A stretch of 64,000 nt of DNA from assembly GCF_007096885.1 (NCBI RefSeq), contig NZ_VJNO01000039.1, positions 1 through 64,000 of the forward strand. The letters are read 5' to 3'. This document shows, piece by piece, positions 50,217 through 58,076 of this stretch. The stretch is from Streptomyces sp. 130. GTDB lineage: Bacteria > Actinomycetota > Actinomycetes > Streptomycetales > Streptomycetaceae. Position 1 is the first letter of the stretch; every line of letters starts with the position of its first letter. A program made the translations under genes and the position numbers. Below the pieces are notes generated by a model. That model saw only the letters and a program-made list of their open reading frames with translations, had not been told where the DNA came from and did not search any database.

Positions 50217-50864
50217 TCACGTGCGGCGCCGCAGGTCCTCCAGGGTCGCCGCCGTTCCGGGGAGTACGGACCGGGCCGGGGCCTCGAGTCCGTCCAGGAA
50301 CAGCTGGATGTGGCGGTGGGTGAACCGGTCGATGTTCGGGCAGGCGATGCCCGGCAGCGGCCGGGTGAGCTGGGAGAGGGCGACCAGTACGTCACCGACG
50401 GCGATGTCGGTGCGCAGGCGCCCCGCGGACATGGCGCGCGCGACGAGCCCCTCGACGGCCTCTTCGAGGCGCCGGCGCTCGGCGAGCAGTTCGGGGTGGT
50501 CCTTGTCGAAGCCGCCGGAGAGCATGGGGCACAGGGCCCCGATGCGTTCGTCGGCCGCCGCGTGGACGAAGCGGGCGAGCGCGGCGAAGGGGTCCGCTTC
50601 TTCGGCGGCGGCCTCCTCGGCGCGGTCGGTGGTGCGGGAGTTCACCGCGAGCACGACCTCGTGGATGAGGGCGGCCCGGTCGGGGAAGTTCCGGTAGAGG
50701 GTCGCGTTGCCGACACCGGCGCGGCGGGCGACCTCGTCGAGGGGCACGTCGGGCCCGAACTCGACGAACATCTCGCGCGCCGCCGTCACGATCCGCTCCC
50801 GGTTGCGCAGCGCGTCGGCCCTCGGCTTGGGCGTACGGGGCTGCGCGGGTGCGGTGGTGGCCAC
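50217..50864 (-). CDS. TetR-family transcriptional regulator
   Basis: A 215-residue regulator. The TetR HTH is at residues 18-62 (RERIVTAAREMFVEFGPDVP; LDEVARRAGVGNATLYRNFP), followed by an all-helical ligand domain (TetR_C, SbtR-like: RFVHAAADERIGALCPMLSGG). GTG 50864 has AAGGAG 8 bases upstream. It precedes a DHA2 exporter on the same strand; drug-responsive repression of the exporter is the expected role. Confidence 0.92.
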   Translation of the reverse strand: MATTAPAQPRTPKPRADALRNRERIVTAAREMFVEFGPDVPLDEVARRAGVGNATLYRNFPDRAALIHEVVLAVNSRTTDRAEEAAAEEADPFAALARFVHAAADERIGALCPMLSGGFDKDHPELLAERRRLEEAVEGLVARAMSAGRLRTDIAVGDVLVALSQLTRPLPGIACPNIDRFTHRHIQLFLDGLEAPARSVLPGTAATLEDLRRRT

Positions 50865-51169
50865 GGCGATGCTCCTTGTCTTCCGGGTCTCTTCGGTGTC
50901 CGGGCCTCGTCGGCTTCCGGGTCTTCCCTGCGCGGTTCCGGCCGGAGGACCAACCGGGGACCGCTTCCCCGTTTCGCGGGGACACCGGTGCAAACGGGGA
51001 GAGGATCCCCGCTTATTTCCCGGGACTTCGTGACCCGCGTCACACACACCCCGTCGTCGGAAAACCAGCCGAACGGCGCACCCAGCGAGCGGCCCGCGAT
51101 CACCCGGCAGAGGCTGGCGGCAGAGCGCAGCCGGGGTCGGCCGGCTGCCGCGGACCGGAAGGCGCCTCG
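50865..51169. other. 305-base divergent promoter region (tetR / M6 protease)
   Basis: No gene seen. It contains a CCCCGTTT/AAACGGGG inverted repeat (50967-50974, 50992-50999), possibly a TetR operator, and a CRP-like palindrome at 51030-51043. TTCCGGGTCT-like short repeats occur near tetR. Confidence 0.5.
51030..51043. promoter_or_regulatory. CRP-like palindrome GTGA-N6-TCAC
   Basis: GTGACCCGCGTCAC, followed by ACA, fits the general CRP form and the GTG-N6-GNCAC pattern I recall for Streptomyces Crp. It is 127 bases upstream of the secreted protease start. Confidence 0.45.
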
Positions 51170-52450
51170 ATGCAGCAGCCCCGCCACCGGATACGCAAGC
51201 ACCGCCGCCCGGTCGCTCTCGGCGCTGCAACGGCCCTGGTCATCGCGGCCCTGGCGACTGCGAGCAGCACGCTGCCCCTCCAGAGCCCCGCGTCGGCCGG
51301 CCCCGCCCCGACGGCCCCCCTGGCCACGGGCCTCGGTCCCTGCCGGATCGCGTCGGCCATGGGCGTGCAGATGTCGGAGGGCATGCCGACGCAGCCCGGC
51401 TACGCCCGCTCCACCGGCCGGGTCCGCGCACTGAACCTGATGATCGACTTCCCGGACGCGGAGGGCACCGGGCCGGCCACGGACCGGCTGGCCGAATTCT
51501 TCCCGCAGACCACGGAGTGGTTCCGGACGAGCTCCTACGGCCGCCTCACCTACATACCCGAGGCGCCGATCCGCTCGTGGCTGCGGATGCCGCTGCCCTT
51601 CGAGGAGTACGGGATCGAGCGGGGCTCCCCGTACGAGCCGGGCTACCGCCACCTGGTCCAGGACATCGTGGCGGCCGCGGACCCGAAGGTGGACTTCGAC
51701 GAGTACGACCTGGTCAACATCCTGGTCACCCCGAACGCCGGGCCCTCCGCCCTGGACACCGTGCTCTCGGTGACCTTCTCGGGGAACGACGAGGCCCCGG
51801 TCGCGGACGGGGTGCCGCTGTCCAACACCTCGTTCGTCTACAGCCGCCAGGACGACGGCTCCGGCTCGTACGCCCAGACCGGCTACCGGGTGCTCCCCCA
51901 CGAGAACGGCCACGTCTTCGGGCTGCCCGACCTCTACACGATGGAGGGCGGCGGCTCCGTCGGGCACTGGGACATCATGTCCGAGGACTGGGGCGCCAAC
52001 AACGACCTGCTCGGCTGGCACAAGTGGAAGCTCGGCTGGCTGGACAACGACCAGGTGAGCTGCGCCGCCCGCCCCGGCACCACGGACCACGTCCTGCGCC
52101 CCCTCGCCACCCGGGGCGGCCTGAAGCTGGCCGTCGTACCGCTGACCGCGGAGTCCGGCTACGCGGTGGAGGTCCGCACCCAGGCGGGCAACGACCAGGC
52201 GGTCTGCCGCCCGGGCGTCCTCATCTACAAGGTCAGCTCCGACGTGGACACCGGCCAGGGCCCGGTCTCGGTGGCCGACAGCACCAAGCACAGCCCCGGC
52301 TGCACCCGCCTCCCCAACGTCCACGCCGAGCTCTCGGACGCCGCGTTCCAGCCGGGCGACACCTTCACGGACCGGGCGAACGGCATACGGATCTCGGTGC
52401 TGGAGAAGGACGACAAGGGGGACTACCGGGTACAGGTGACCCGGCCCTGA
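51170..52450 (+). CDS. Secreted M6-like metalloprotease
   Basis: A 426-residue protein. It has a twin-basic N-terminus and Sec signal peptide (RRPVALGAATALVIAALATASSTLPLQSPASA, cleavage near residue 43). The catalytic region has VLPHENGHVFGLPDLY, an HExxH zinc site (His-Glu-Asn-Gly-His) with a downstream GHWDIMSEDWG, the M6 'immune inhibitor A-like' pattern. The C-terminal half is beta-rich with three cysteines. ATG 51170 has GGAAGG upstream. Secreted, probably for protein degradation. Confidence 0.9.
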   Translation: MQQPRHRIRKHRRPVALGAATALVIAALATASSTLPLQSPASAGPAPTAPLATGLGPCRIASAMGVQMSEGMPTQPGYARSTGRVRALNLMIDFPDAEGTGPATDRLAEFFPQTTEWFRTSSYGRLTYIPEAPIRSWLRMPLPFEEYGIERGSPYEPGYRHLVQDIVAAADPKVDFDEYDLVNILVTPNAGPSALDTVLSVTFSGNDEAPVADGVPLSNTSFVYSRQDDGSGSYAQTGYRVLPHENGHVFGLPDLYTMEGGGSVGHWDIMSEDWGANNDLLGWHKWKLGWLDNDQVSCAARPGTTDHVLRPLATRGGLKLAVVPLTAESGYAVEVRTQAGNDQAVCRPGVLIYKVSSDVDTGQGPVSVADSTKHSPGCTRLPNVHAELSDAAFQPGDTFTDRANGIRISVLEKDDKGDYRVQVTRP

Positions 52451-52584
52451 GCACCAACCCCCGACGGGCGCGCCCGCCCCGACCTCGATCCGCTACGCTG
52501 TCAGCGGTCAGTCGACCTCGCACGCGCGCCCCTTGGGCGCCAAGCGGGACGACCGACCGGGGCCCCGCTCCACGGCGGAGCCCG

Positions 52585-52657
52585 GCCTTCGTAGCTCAGG
52601 GGATAGAGCACCGCTCTCCTAAAGCGGGTGTCGCAGGTTCGAATCCTGCCGGGGGCA
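52585..52657 (+). tRNA. tRNA-Arg(CCT)
   Basis: A 73-base cloverleaf. Acceptor GCCTTCG/CGGGGGC, D-arm GCTC...GAGC, anticodon stem CCGCT/AGCGG with loop CTCCTAA (anticodon CCT, codon AGG), T-arm GCAGG-TTCGAAT-CCTGC. CCA not encoded. The 3' half is duplicated at 54310. Confidence 0.97.
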
Positions 52658-52661
52658 CAGC
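52616..52661 (+). repeat. Attachment site attL (3' half of tRNA-Arg)
   Basis: This 46-base segment, from the anticodon loop through the tRNA 3' end plus CAGC, recurs at 54310-54355 with a single mismatch. Integrative elements typically recombine in exactly this part of a tRNA gene. Confidence 0.9.
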
Positions 52662-52675
52662 AGAACACCAGGTCA

Positions 52676-52709
52676 GAGGCCCTTCCAGCGATACAAACGG
52701 AAGGGCCTC
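52676..52709 (+). terminator. Terminator after tRNA-Arg
   Basis: GAGGCCCTTCC (52676-52686) pairs perfectly with 52699-52709 with a 12-base loop. It also lies 48 bases past the DUF4240 stop on the other strand. Confidence 0.8.
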
Positions 52710-52756
52710 CGCCGTTCCGGCACGGATCCAGCACACGTCACGTCTCAGCAAGAGAT

Positions 52757-53299
52757 TCAGGAGTCGTGGCAGCAGAGGGCCGCCACCCGGGGTAGTCGGG
52801 TCGCTATGCGGTCGGTGTCGTCGAAGTCGAAGTTCCAGTCGGGGTCAAGGGCCGGGTAGCGGATGGTGACGGTGCCGTCGGGCAATTCCTCGCCGGTGGC
52901 CTCCCGGTGGGCATTCCTCGCGATACCGAGGGTGCCCTCGCACTCCAACCCCATACCGTCGGCGACCGCCTCACGGACGACCTCAAGATCCGCCAACTTA
53001 TCCGCGTCAGCGACGACGTCCTCGAAGAGGGTACGACCCTGGGCTATGAGCCAGCCACGGAAGTAGTCGAACCCGTCGTCGGAGCAGCCTCCGTTGACGA
53101 GATAGGCCGCTGCCCACAGGGGCGCCCGGTAGGAGGTGGCCATGAGGTCCCAGAGGATCTGCTGTGCGTCGATGATCTCCTGCGGCTCCCGAGCAGCCAG
53201 CAACGCCGTCGCCCGGGCGGCGGTCTCCTCGGCTCCGGAGGGGGAACCGGCTGCGTGGCGGGCTTCCTCGACAAGGTCCCAGAACTTGTTGACATCCAT
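52757..53299 (-). CDS. DUF4240-family protein
   Basis: A 180-residue cytoplasmic protein. KFWDLVEEARHAAG at the start, ALLAAREPQEIIDAQQILWDL, PLWAAAYLVNGGCSDDGFDYFRGWLIAQG and RTLFEDVVADADKLAD match DUF4240. Members are scattered in bacterial accessory regions, often near toxins or self-recognition loci, with no defined activity. Start ATG 53299. It lies 43 bases downstream of the PIN gene on the same strand inside the tRNA-bounded island, so it may be co-expressed with the toxin-antitoxin pair. The coding bias is less GC-extreme than flanking genes. Confidence 0.8.
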   Translation of the reverse strand: MDVNKFWDLVEEARHAAGSPSGAEETAARATALLAAREPQEIIDAQQILWDLMATSYRAPLWAAAYLVNGGCSDDGFDYFRGWLIAQGRTLFEDVVADADKLADLEVVREAVADGMGLECEGTLGIARNAHREATGEELPDGTVTIRYPALDPDWNFDFDDTDRIATRLPRVAALCCHDS

Positions 53300-53342
53300 G
53301 GACGCGGAGCGTGCCACAAGGGTCCGACAGGGCACCCCTAAA

Positions 53343-53771
53343 TCAGACCTGCTGTTCCCAAGGGTTGATCACCATAGCGCCGGTCCGGGCCAGGTGCTTG
53401 ATGTTGCGGGTGGCCACCGTCCAGCCGTTGGCCAGAGCGGTGGCGGCGATCAGGGCGTCCGGCGGGTCGATGCCGGCACCGGCTGCCTTCAGCGTCTTGT
53501 GGATGGTCAGATAGGCCGCCGCCTCCCGCTCCCCGATCGGTGCGATGCGACCGGCGTATTCACGCCGTACGGCGGCCAGTGCCTGGGCGTAGTCGGCCTT
53601 GCGAACGGGGTCGACGGTGGCGTCCACCCCGGCCTCGATCTCGGCCACGGTGATCACGCTGAGGAAGCGGTTGGGTCGGGCCGTGGACCGGAACCAGGCC
53701 AGGACACGCTGGTCGGGCTTGGATCGCGTCGTGATTTCGGCGACGACGTTCGTGTCGAGCAAGTAGATCAC
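53343..53771 (-). CDS. PIN-domain ribonuclease toxin (VapC-like)
   Basis: A 142-residue PIN nuclease. Catalytic acidic residues are D6 (IYLLDTNVVAE), E44 (VITVAEIEAGV) and D105 (GIDPPDALIAATAL), with N123 (VATRNIKHL) in the fourth position. Length and order match VapC toxins, which cleave tRNAs or rRNA. GTG 53771 overlaps the upstream gene's stop by GTGA, the usual coupling of antitoxin then toxin. Contained within the tRNA-Arg island. Confidence 0.9.
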   Translation of the reverse strand: MIYLLDTNVVAEITTRSKPDQRVLAWFRSTARPNRFLSVITVAEIEAGVDATVDPVRKADYAQALAAVRREYAGRIAPIGEREAAAYLTIHKTLKAAGAGIDPPDALIAATALANGWTVATRNIKHLARTGAMVINPWEQQV

Positions 53772-54040
53772 TCGGCGTTCATCTGCTCGTCGTAGGAACG
53801 GGCGCCGAACTCCATACCCTCGAAGGGCCGGGACAGCAGGAACTCCTCGAAGCCGTCGTTGCTCAGGGCCACCCAGCGGTTCAGCATATCGGGCAGTGCC
53901 TCGATCTCCGTGTCGGCCAATTCCGCGTCGAAGTGCCTGCGCTGGTCCTCGGGCAGGGACTCCCTGATGTCACGGATGGTCCGCAACGGGTGCGCCGACG
54001 AGTGCGGCGGGTGAGGAACATCGCTCGGGGCGGTGGTCAT
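53768..54040 (-). CDS. Probable cognate antitoxin of the VapC-like toxin
   Basis: A 90-residue acidic protein with PLRTIRDIRESLPEDQRRHF, DAELADTEIEALPDMLNRWV and a C-terminal FEGMEFGARSYDEQMNAE. It is not an obvious Phd, AbrB, MazE or RHH protein by eye, so the antitoxin role rests on its position, size, charge and four-base overlap with the PIN gene. ATG 54040 is chosen because GGAGG is 8 bases upstream; ATG 54046 is too close to it. Promoter and autoregulatory sites should lie in 54041-54300. Confidence 0.7.
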   Translation of the reverse strand: MTTAPSDVPHPPHSSAHPLRTIRDIRESLPEDQRRHFDAELADTEIEALPDMLNRWVALSNDGFEEFLLSRPFEGMEFGARSYDEQMNAE

Positions 54041-54309
54041 CGGCATCCCCTCCGCTGAATCGGGCCGCGTGCTTCTGCTCGTCCCAGGTTAACGGCGTCC
54101 CGAGATTCGTTCAGCCCTTCCAGCAGCCACTCCCCCGAACGAACCGAACCAAGCCGCCGCCCGCCGCTGCTCAGGGACGCCCGCGGCACACATACAGCAC
54201 ACATGAGGGCGAGAAACGCCGCGAACTCCCGAGAACCAGCGAAGCATGTTTCCGCAGGTCAACCTCACCCCGCAACCGTTTCCCAGCTCACAGCCCCGCC
54301 CAGGGAAAA

Positions 54310-54355
54310 CTCCTAAAGCGGGTGTCGCAGGTTCGAATCCTGCCCGGGGCACAGC
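54310..54355 (+). repeat. Attachment site attR (duplicate of the tRNA-Arg 3' half)
   Basis: CTCCTAAAGCGGGTGTCGCA and onward matches 52616-52661 at 45 of 46 positions; the mismatch (C for G at position 36) would disrupt one acceptor pair. There is no 5' half, so it is not a tRNA gene. The 270 bases before it (54041-54309) hold no recognisable integrase. Confidence 0.92.
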
Positions 54356-54357
54356 GT

Positions 54358-54392
54358 AGGGGCCCGCCCCGAAAGTCCGGAGGCGGGCCCCT
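54358..54392 (+). terminator. Terminator hairpin next to attR, probably the original tRNA terminator
   Basis: AGGGGCCCGCC (54358-54368) pairs perfectly with 54382-54392, followed by TTT. Its place just past the duplicated tRNA end suggests it ended the tRNA transcript before the island arrived. Confidence 0.75.
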
Positions 54393-54459
54393 TTGAACTG
54401 ATCGGTCCGGGAGCGACGGGGGAGTTCCGTCCCGTGGCTCCGCCTGCCTGTGGGGTTAC

Positions 54460-54872
54460 TCAGGTGTCGAGCAGGAACCAGTAGTTCACCGACGGCCCCT
54501 GGGCCGGGGGCCGCCTCCCATGGGCTCGTAGAGGGATCGAGCGGCCGTATTCGCTTCGCTCGTGAACACGAACATTTTGGCGGCTCCGGCCTCCTTGCCT
54601 GCCGCCATGAACGCTTTCAGGAGACTCCGGCCAATCCCTCTCCGGCGGTGGCCCTCTGCCACGTCGAGCCCATGCACATAGAGCATTCCGGACGCATCGG
54701 GCCGCACCAGGTGATAGCCCCAGCACCATCCCAGGATCTCGTCACCCTTGCTCGCCACGAAAGCCATGGCGTTTTGCGGCCCGAGGAAGGCGACGTCAGC
54801 GGGCACTCCTCCGAACAAGCGGGCGGCCCGGTCCAGGAGTGGCAGGTCATCGTGGGAGATACGGGTGATCAT
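54460..54872 (-). pseudogene. GNAT acetyltransferase with a C-terminal frameshift
   Basis: The frame from ATG 54872 (GGAGG upstream) gives a GNAT domain: YVHGLDVAEGHRRRGIGRSLLKAFMAAG (acetyl-CoA loop RRRGIG) and TSEANTAARSLYEPMGG. It then runs into GPRPRGRR and stops at 54486. One frame over, the sequence continues RPPAQGPSVNYWFLLDT to a stop at 54460, the expected ending for AAC(3)-I-like GNATs (VNYWFLL). A single-base loss in the G/C run near 54508-54516 explains it. Either a real recent mutation or a sequencing error; the 128-residue product lacks the final strand. Confidence 0.8.
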
Positions 54873-55035
54873 TGCGGCATCCTCCGGTCCCGGGGCCAGG
54901 GGACGGGGGGGGGTGGGAGCGGCCTCGTGTTTTCGGGTTCCTCAACTTCCTCCCAAATCCTTCACCTTCGCGGGACCCGGCTCCGTTCGCGGATTAGAGT
55001 TGCGCCATCACTGCTGTGGGGAGGGCCTGGGCGGG

Positions 55036-57135
55036 ATGAGTCGTCGCTCCAATGGGTTGGTCGCCGTATGGGCCGAGGCGCAGCGGCAGCAGCAGCGCCG
55101 GCAGGAGGCGCAGGCCCGGTATCAGCGGGATCAGGAGCGGGCGCAGCGGGCGTATCAGCGCGAGGTCGCCCGGAGCCAGCGGGAGCAGCGGGCCGCCTAC
55201 CGGGAGCAGCGTGAGGCCGAGGCGCGGCGGCGTACGCGGGAGCTCGATGCCCGGGTCGAGGCGTTGCAGGGGCTGCTGGCGGCCGGGTGCCGGGCGCCGG
55301 CGTTCCGGGCGTCGGCGCTGACCCGGGCGGAGCAGGTCGAGCCGTTCGCGCCGGGGCCGCTGGCGCAGCCCGTGCCCATGCCCGACCCCGCCCGGTACGA
55401 GCCGCAGGGCGGCGGGTGGACCGCCGGGCGGCGGGCCCAGGCGCAGGCCGAGGCGCGGGCCAGGTTCGACCGCGACTGGCAGGCGGCGCAGGCGGCGGAG
55501 GCGCAGCGGCAGGCGCAGTTCGCCACGTACCAGCGGCAGTACCAGCAGTGGGCGGACGCGCGGCTGGCGGAGATCAGGCAGCACAACGCCGGGATCGCGG
55601 AGATGACCGCCGGGCTGCGCGCCGGGGACGCCGAGGCGGCCGTGGAGTACTTCTCCGCCGCGCTCTACGCCTCCACCGGCTGGCCCGACGAGCTGCCCCG
55701 GCAGGTCGCGGCGGCGTACGACTCGGGCGCGCGGCAGCTGGTGCTGAACTGGGAGCTGCCCCGCTACGACGTCGTCCCCGAGGCGAAGTCCGTGCGGTAC
55801 ATGATCAACGCGGACGAGGAGAAGGAGTCGCCCCGGCCGGTCACGCAGCGCCGGGCGCTGTACCGGGACGTGCTCGCCCAGTGTCTGCTGCTCGTGCTGC
55901 GCGATCTCTTCGCGGCCGACGAGTTCGGCGCCCTGGAGTCGGTCGCGCTGAACGGCTTCGTGGACGACCACGACCCGGTGACCGGGCGGCGGGCGCCCAT
56001 GTTCCTCGGCACGGTCATGGCGACGCGGGCGGACTTCGCCGGGCTGCACCTGGAGCAGGTGAACGCGGTGAACTGCCTGGTGGACGGGTTGCGCGGGCAG
56101 CTGTCCACGCGTCCCGACCAGTACGCCGCGGTGCGGCCCGGCCGGCTCCCCGAGGACGTCGGGAACGGGGTCGTGACCCATGGGGGCGACGAGGAGCCCG
56201 ACCTGTACGAGATGGACCCGCTCGCCTTCGAGGCGCTGGTCGCCGAGCTCTTCCGGGCGATGGGCATGCAGGCCGTCACCACGCAGCGCTCCAACGACGG
56301 GGGCGTCGACGTCGACGCGCTCGACCCGGCGCCGATCCGCGGCGGCAAGATCGTCGTCCAGGTGAAGCGGTACCGCAACACCGTGCCGCCCACGGCCGTC
56401 CGCGATCTGTACGGGACGGTCCAGGACACCGGCGCCAACAAGGGTGTGCTGGTCACCACCTCCAAGTTCGGCCCCGGTTCGCACACCTTCGCCAACGGCA
56501 AGCCGCTGGAGCTGGTCCCGGGCTCCGAGCTGGTCGATCTGCTGCACCGGCACGGGCTGCGCGGGCGGCTGGGCGGCGGCGGGGAGCGGCCGGTGCCGGC
56601 CCAGCGGACCGCACCGGACACCGAGAGCCGCGACGGCGAGAGCCGCGACGGCGAGCACAACGTGCTGGGCATGTACTGGTCGGGTTCGGTCGCCCTGGAC
56701 GTCTGCGCGCTCGTCTGCCAGGGCAGCCGCGTGCTGGACGACGACCACTTCGTGTTCTTCAACAACCCGCGCACCCCGGACGGTTCGGTCCGCGCGCTGA
56801 TCCCCGTCACACCCGACAAGGCCGCGATCCAGGTCGCCTTCGACGCGCTTCCGGCGCGTGCGGACCGGCTGGTGATCATCGCCGCGATCGATCCCGTCGC
56901 CAACCCCGAAGCCGACCTGTCCGGCTTCACCGACGCCGGAATCCGGCTGCTGGACGCCGAGCGCACCCCGCTCGACCAGCTGGACGTCTCGGACGGCCGG
57001 CCCGGCGAGACCGCGCTCGTCCTGGGTTCGTTCCGCCGGCGGGCCAACGGCGACTGGGAGTTCGTCACCGGTGGCAAGGGGTATCGGGGCGGGCTTGAGG
57101 AGTTGGTCACGGAGTACGGGATCGACGTCGAGTAG
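55036..57135 (+). CDS. Mrr-type restriction nuclease fused to a TerD domain
   Basis: A 699-residue fusion. Residues 10-190 are Arg/Gln/Ala-rich coiled coil. Residues 190-370 form an unassigned helical region. Residues 395-507 are an Mrr_cat nuclease: FEALVAELFRAMGMQAV, DGGVDVD (D425) and VVQVKRY (Q442-x-K444), the D...QxK PD-(D/E)XK site. Residues 540-699 are a TerD domain (NVLGMYWSGSVALDVCALV, LDDDHFVFFNN, WEFVTGGKGYRGGL). TerD proteins bind calcium and act in Ter stress and phage-resistance systems. ATG 55036. No methyltransferase is nearby, so it may act on modified or foreign DNA under Ter-type control. Confidence 0.9.
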   Translation: MSRRSNGLVAVWAEAQRQQQRRQEAQARYQRDQERAQRAYQREVARSQREQRAAYREQREAEARRRTRELDARVEALQGLLAAGCRAPAFRASALTRAEQVEPFAPGPLAQPVPMPDPARYEPQGGGWTAGRRAQAQAEARARFDRDWQAAQAAEAQRQAQFATYQRQYQQWADARLAEIRQHNAGIAEMTAGLRAGDAEAAVEYFSAALYASTGWPDELPRQVAAAYDSGARQLVLNWELPRYDVVPEAKSVRYMINADEEKESPRPVTQRRALYRDVLAQCLLLVLRDLFAADEFGALESVALNGFVDDHDPVTGRRAPMFLGTVMATRADFAGLHLEQVNAVNCLVDGLRGQLSTRPDQYAAVRPGRLPEDVGNGVVTHGGDEEPDLYEMDPLAFEALVAELFRAMGMQAVTTQRSNDGGVDVDALDPAPIRGGKIVVQVKRYRNTVPPTAVRDLYGTVQDTGANKGVLVTTSKFGPGSHTFANGKPLELVPGSELVDLLHRHGLRGRLGGGGERPVPAQRTAPDTESRDGESRDGEHNVLGMYWSGSVALDVCALVCQGSRVLDDDHFVFFNNPRTPDGSVRALIPVTPDKAAIQVAFDALPARADRLVIIAAIDPVANPEADLSGFTDAGIRLLDAERTPLDQLDVSDGRPGETALVLGSFRRRANGDWEFVTGGKGYRGGLEELVTEYGIDVE

Positions 57136-57184
57136 GCAGCCGAAATTCGCGGGCGCTTCCGCTCCCGTCACGGGAGGATGTGCC

Positions 57185-58063
57185 ATGGACTCCTCAACTT
57201 GGCTGTGTGTTCCCGACGTTCATTCCTTCCTCGCCCGTGCCGGGGACTTCCTGCGGTCGCGGCCCGCGCTGCACACCGTCACCCTGACCGTGTGCGAAGC
57301 GCTGCGGGTGCGGGGGGCCCGGGCGTACGGGGACGAGGCGCCCGTCTTCGGGGTGCTGGAGCGGGGCGGGGAGGTGCGCGCCGCGTACTTCCGGACGCCG
57401 CCCCACCGGCTGATCGTCACGCCCCTCGCGCCCGAGGAGGCAGGTTCGCTGGCCGCGCATCTGGAGGCCGTGGGCGACCCCGTCCCCGGTGTCAACGCGG
57501 ACGGGGCGACCGCCGCCGCGTTCGCCGAGGCGTGGCGGGCGCGTACGGGGGGTGAGCCCCGGTTGGACGAGCGCCTGCGGCTCTACCGGCTCGGGGAGCT
57601 GCGGCGGCCCGAGCCGGCGCCGGAGGGGCGGAGCCGGGTCGCGGACGAGCGGGACCGGGAGCTGCTGGCGCGGTGGTACGCGGAATTCGTGCGGGACATC
57701 GGCGGGAGCGGCGCCCAGGACCCCGGCACCTGGGCCGGCCGGCACATCGCGGACCGGCGGATCACCCTCTGGGAAACCCCCGACGGGGCGCCCGTCGCCA
57801 TGGCGGGGCTCACGGCCCTGGTCGCCGGACAGATCCGGCTCACCGCCGTCTACACCCCGGCCGGGCTGCGCGGACGCGGCTACGCGGGCGCCGCGACCGT
57901 CGAGGCCTGCCTCGCCGCGCTCGCCGAGGGCGCGGACGAGGTGCTGCTCTTCGCGGACCTCGCCAACCCCACGAGCAACGGCCTGTATCAGCGCGTCGGC
58001 TACCGTCCCGTGACGGACTTCGCGGTGTACGACCTGGCGGGAGCGGTGGCGGTGCCCCGCTGA
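57185..58063 (+). CDS. GNAT acetyltransferase with N-terminal extra domain
   Basis: A 292-residue protein. An N-terminal GNAT-like half without a clear acetyl-CoA loop (VPDVHSFLARAGDFLRSRPAL, PPHRLIVTPLAPEEAGSLA) precedes a canonical GNAT domain with LTAVYTPAGLRGRGYAGAATVEACL (loop GLRGRGYAG) and NPTSNGLYQRVGYRPV. The two-lobed form is common in actinobacterial antibiotic-type acetyltransferases. ATG 57185 has GGAGG 8 bases upstream. It follows the Mrr-TerD gene by 49 bases, so it may share its transcript. Substrate unknown. Confidence 0.88.
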   Translation: MDSSTWLCVPDVHSFLARAGDFLRSRPALHTVTLTVCEALRVRGARAYGDEAPVFGVLERGGEVRAAYFRTPPHRLIVTPLAPEEAGSLAAHLEAVGDPVPGVNADGATAAAFAEAWRARTGGEPRLDERLRLYRLGELRRPEPAPEGRSRVADERDRELLARWYAEFVRDIGGSGAQDPGTWAGRHIADRRITLWETPDGAPVAMAGLTALVAGQIRLTAVYTPAGLRGRGYAGAATVEACLAALAEGADEVLLFADLANPTSNGLYQRVGYRPVTDFAVYDLAGAVAVPR

Positions 58064-58076
58064 CCGGACGCGCCCG

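Noticed and set aside
54089..54352. Minus-strand reading frame beginning MPRAGFEPATPA
   Set aside because: The opening is the antisense of the tRNA-derived repeat, a common false gene product; the rest has no ribosome site or domain.
54310..54355. Second tRNA-Arg gene
   Set aside because: Only the 3' half is present; there is no D-arm or 5' acceptor strand, so it is an attachment-site duplicate.
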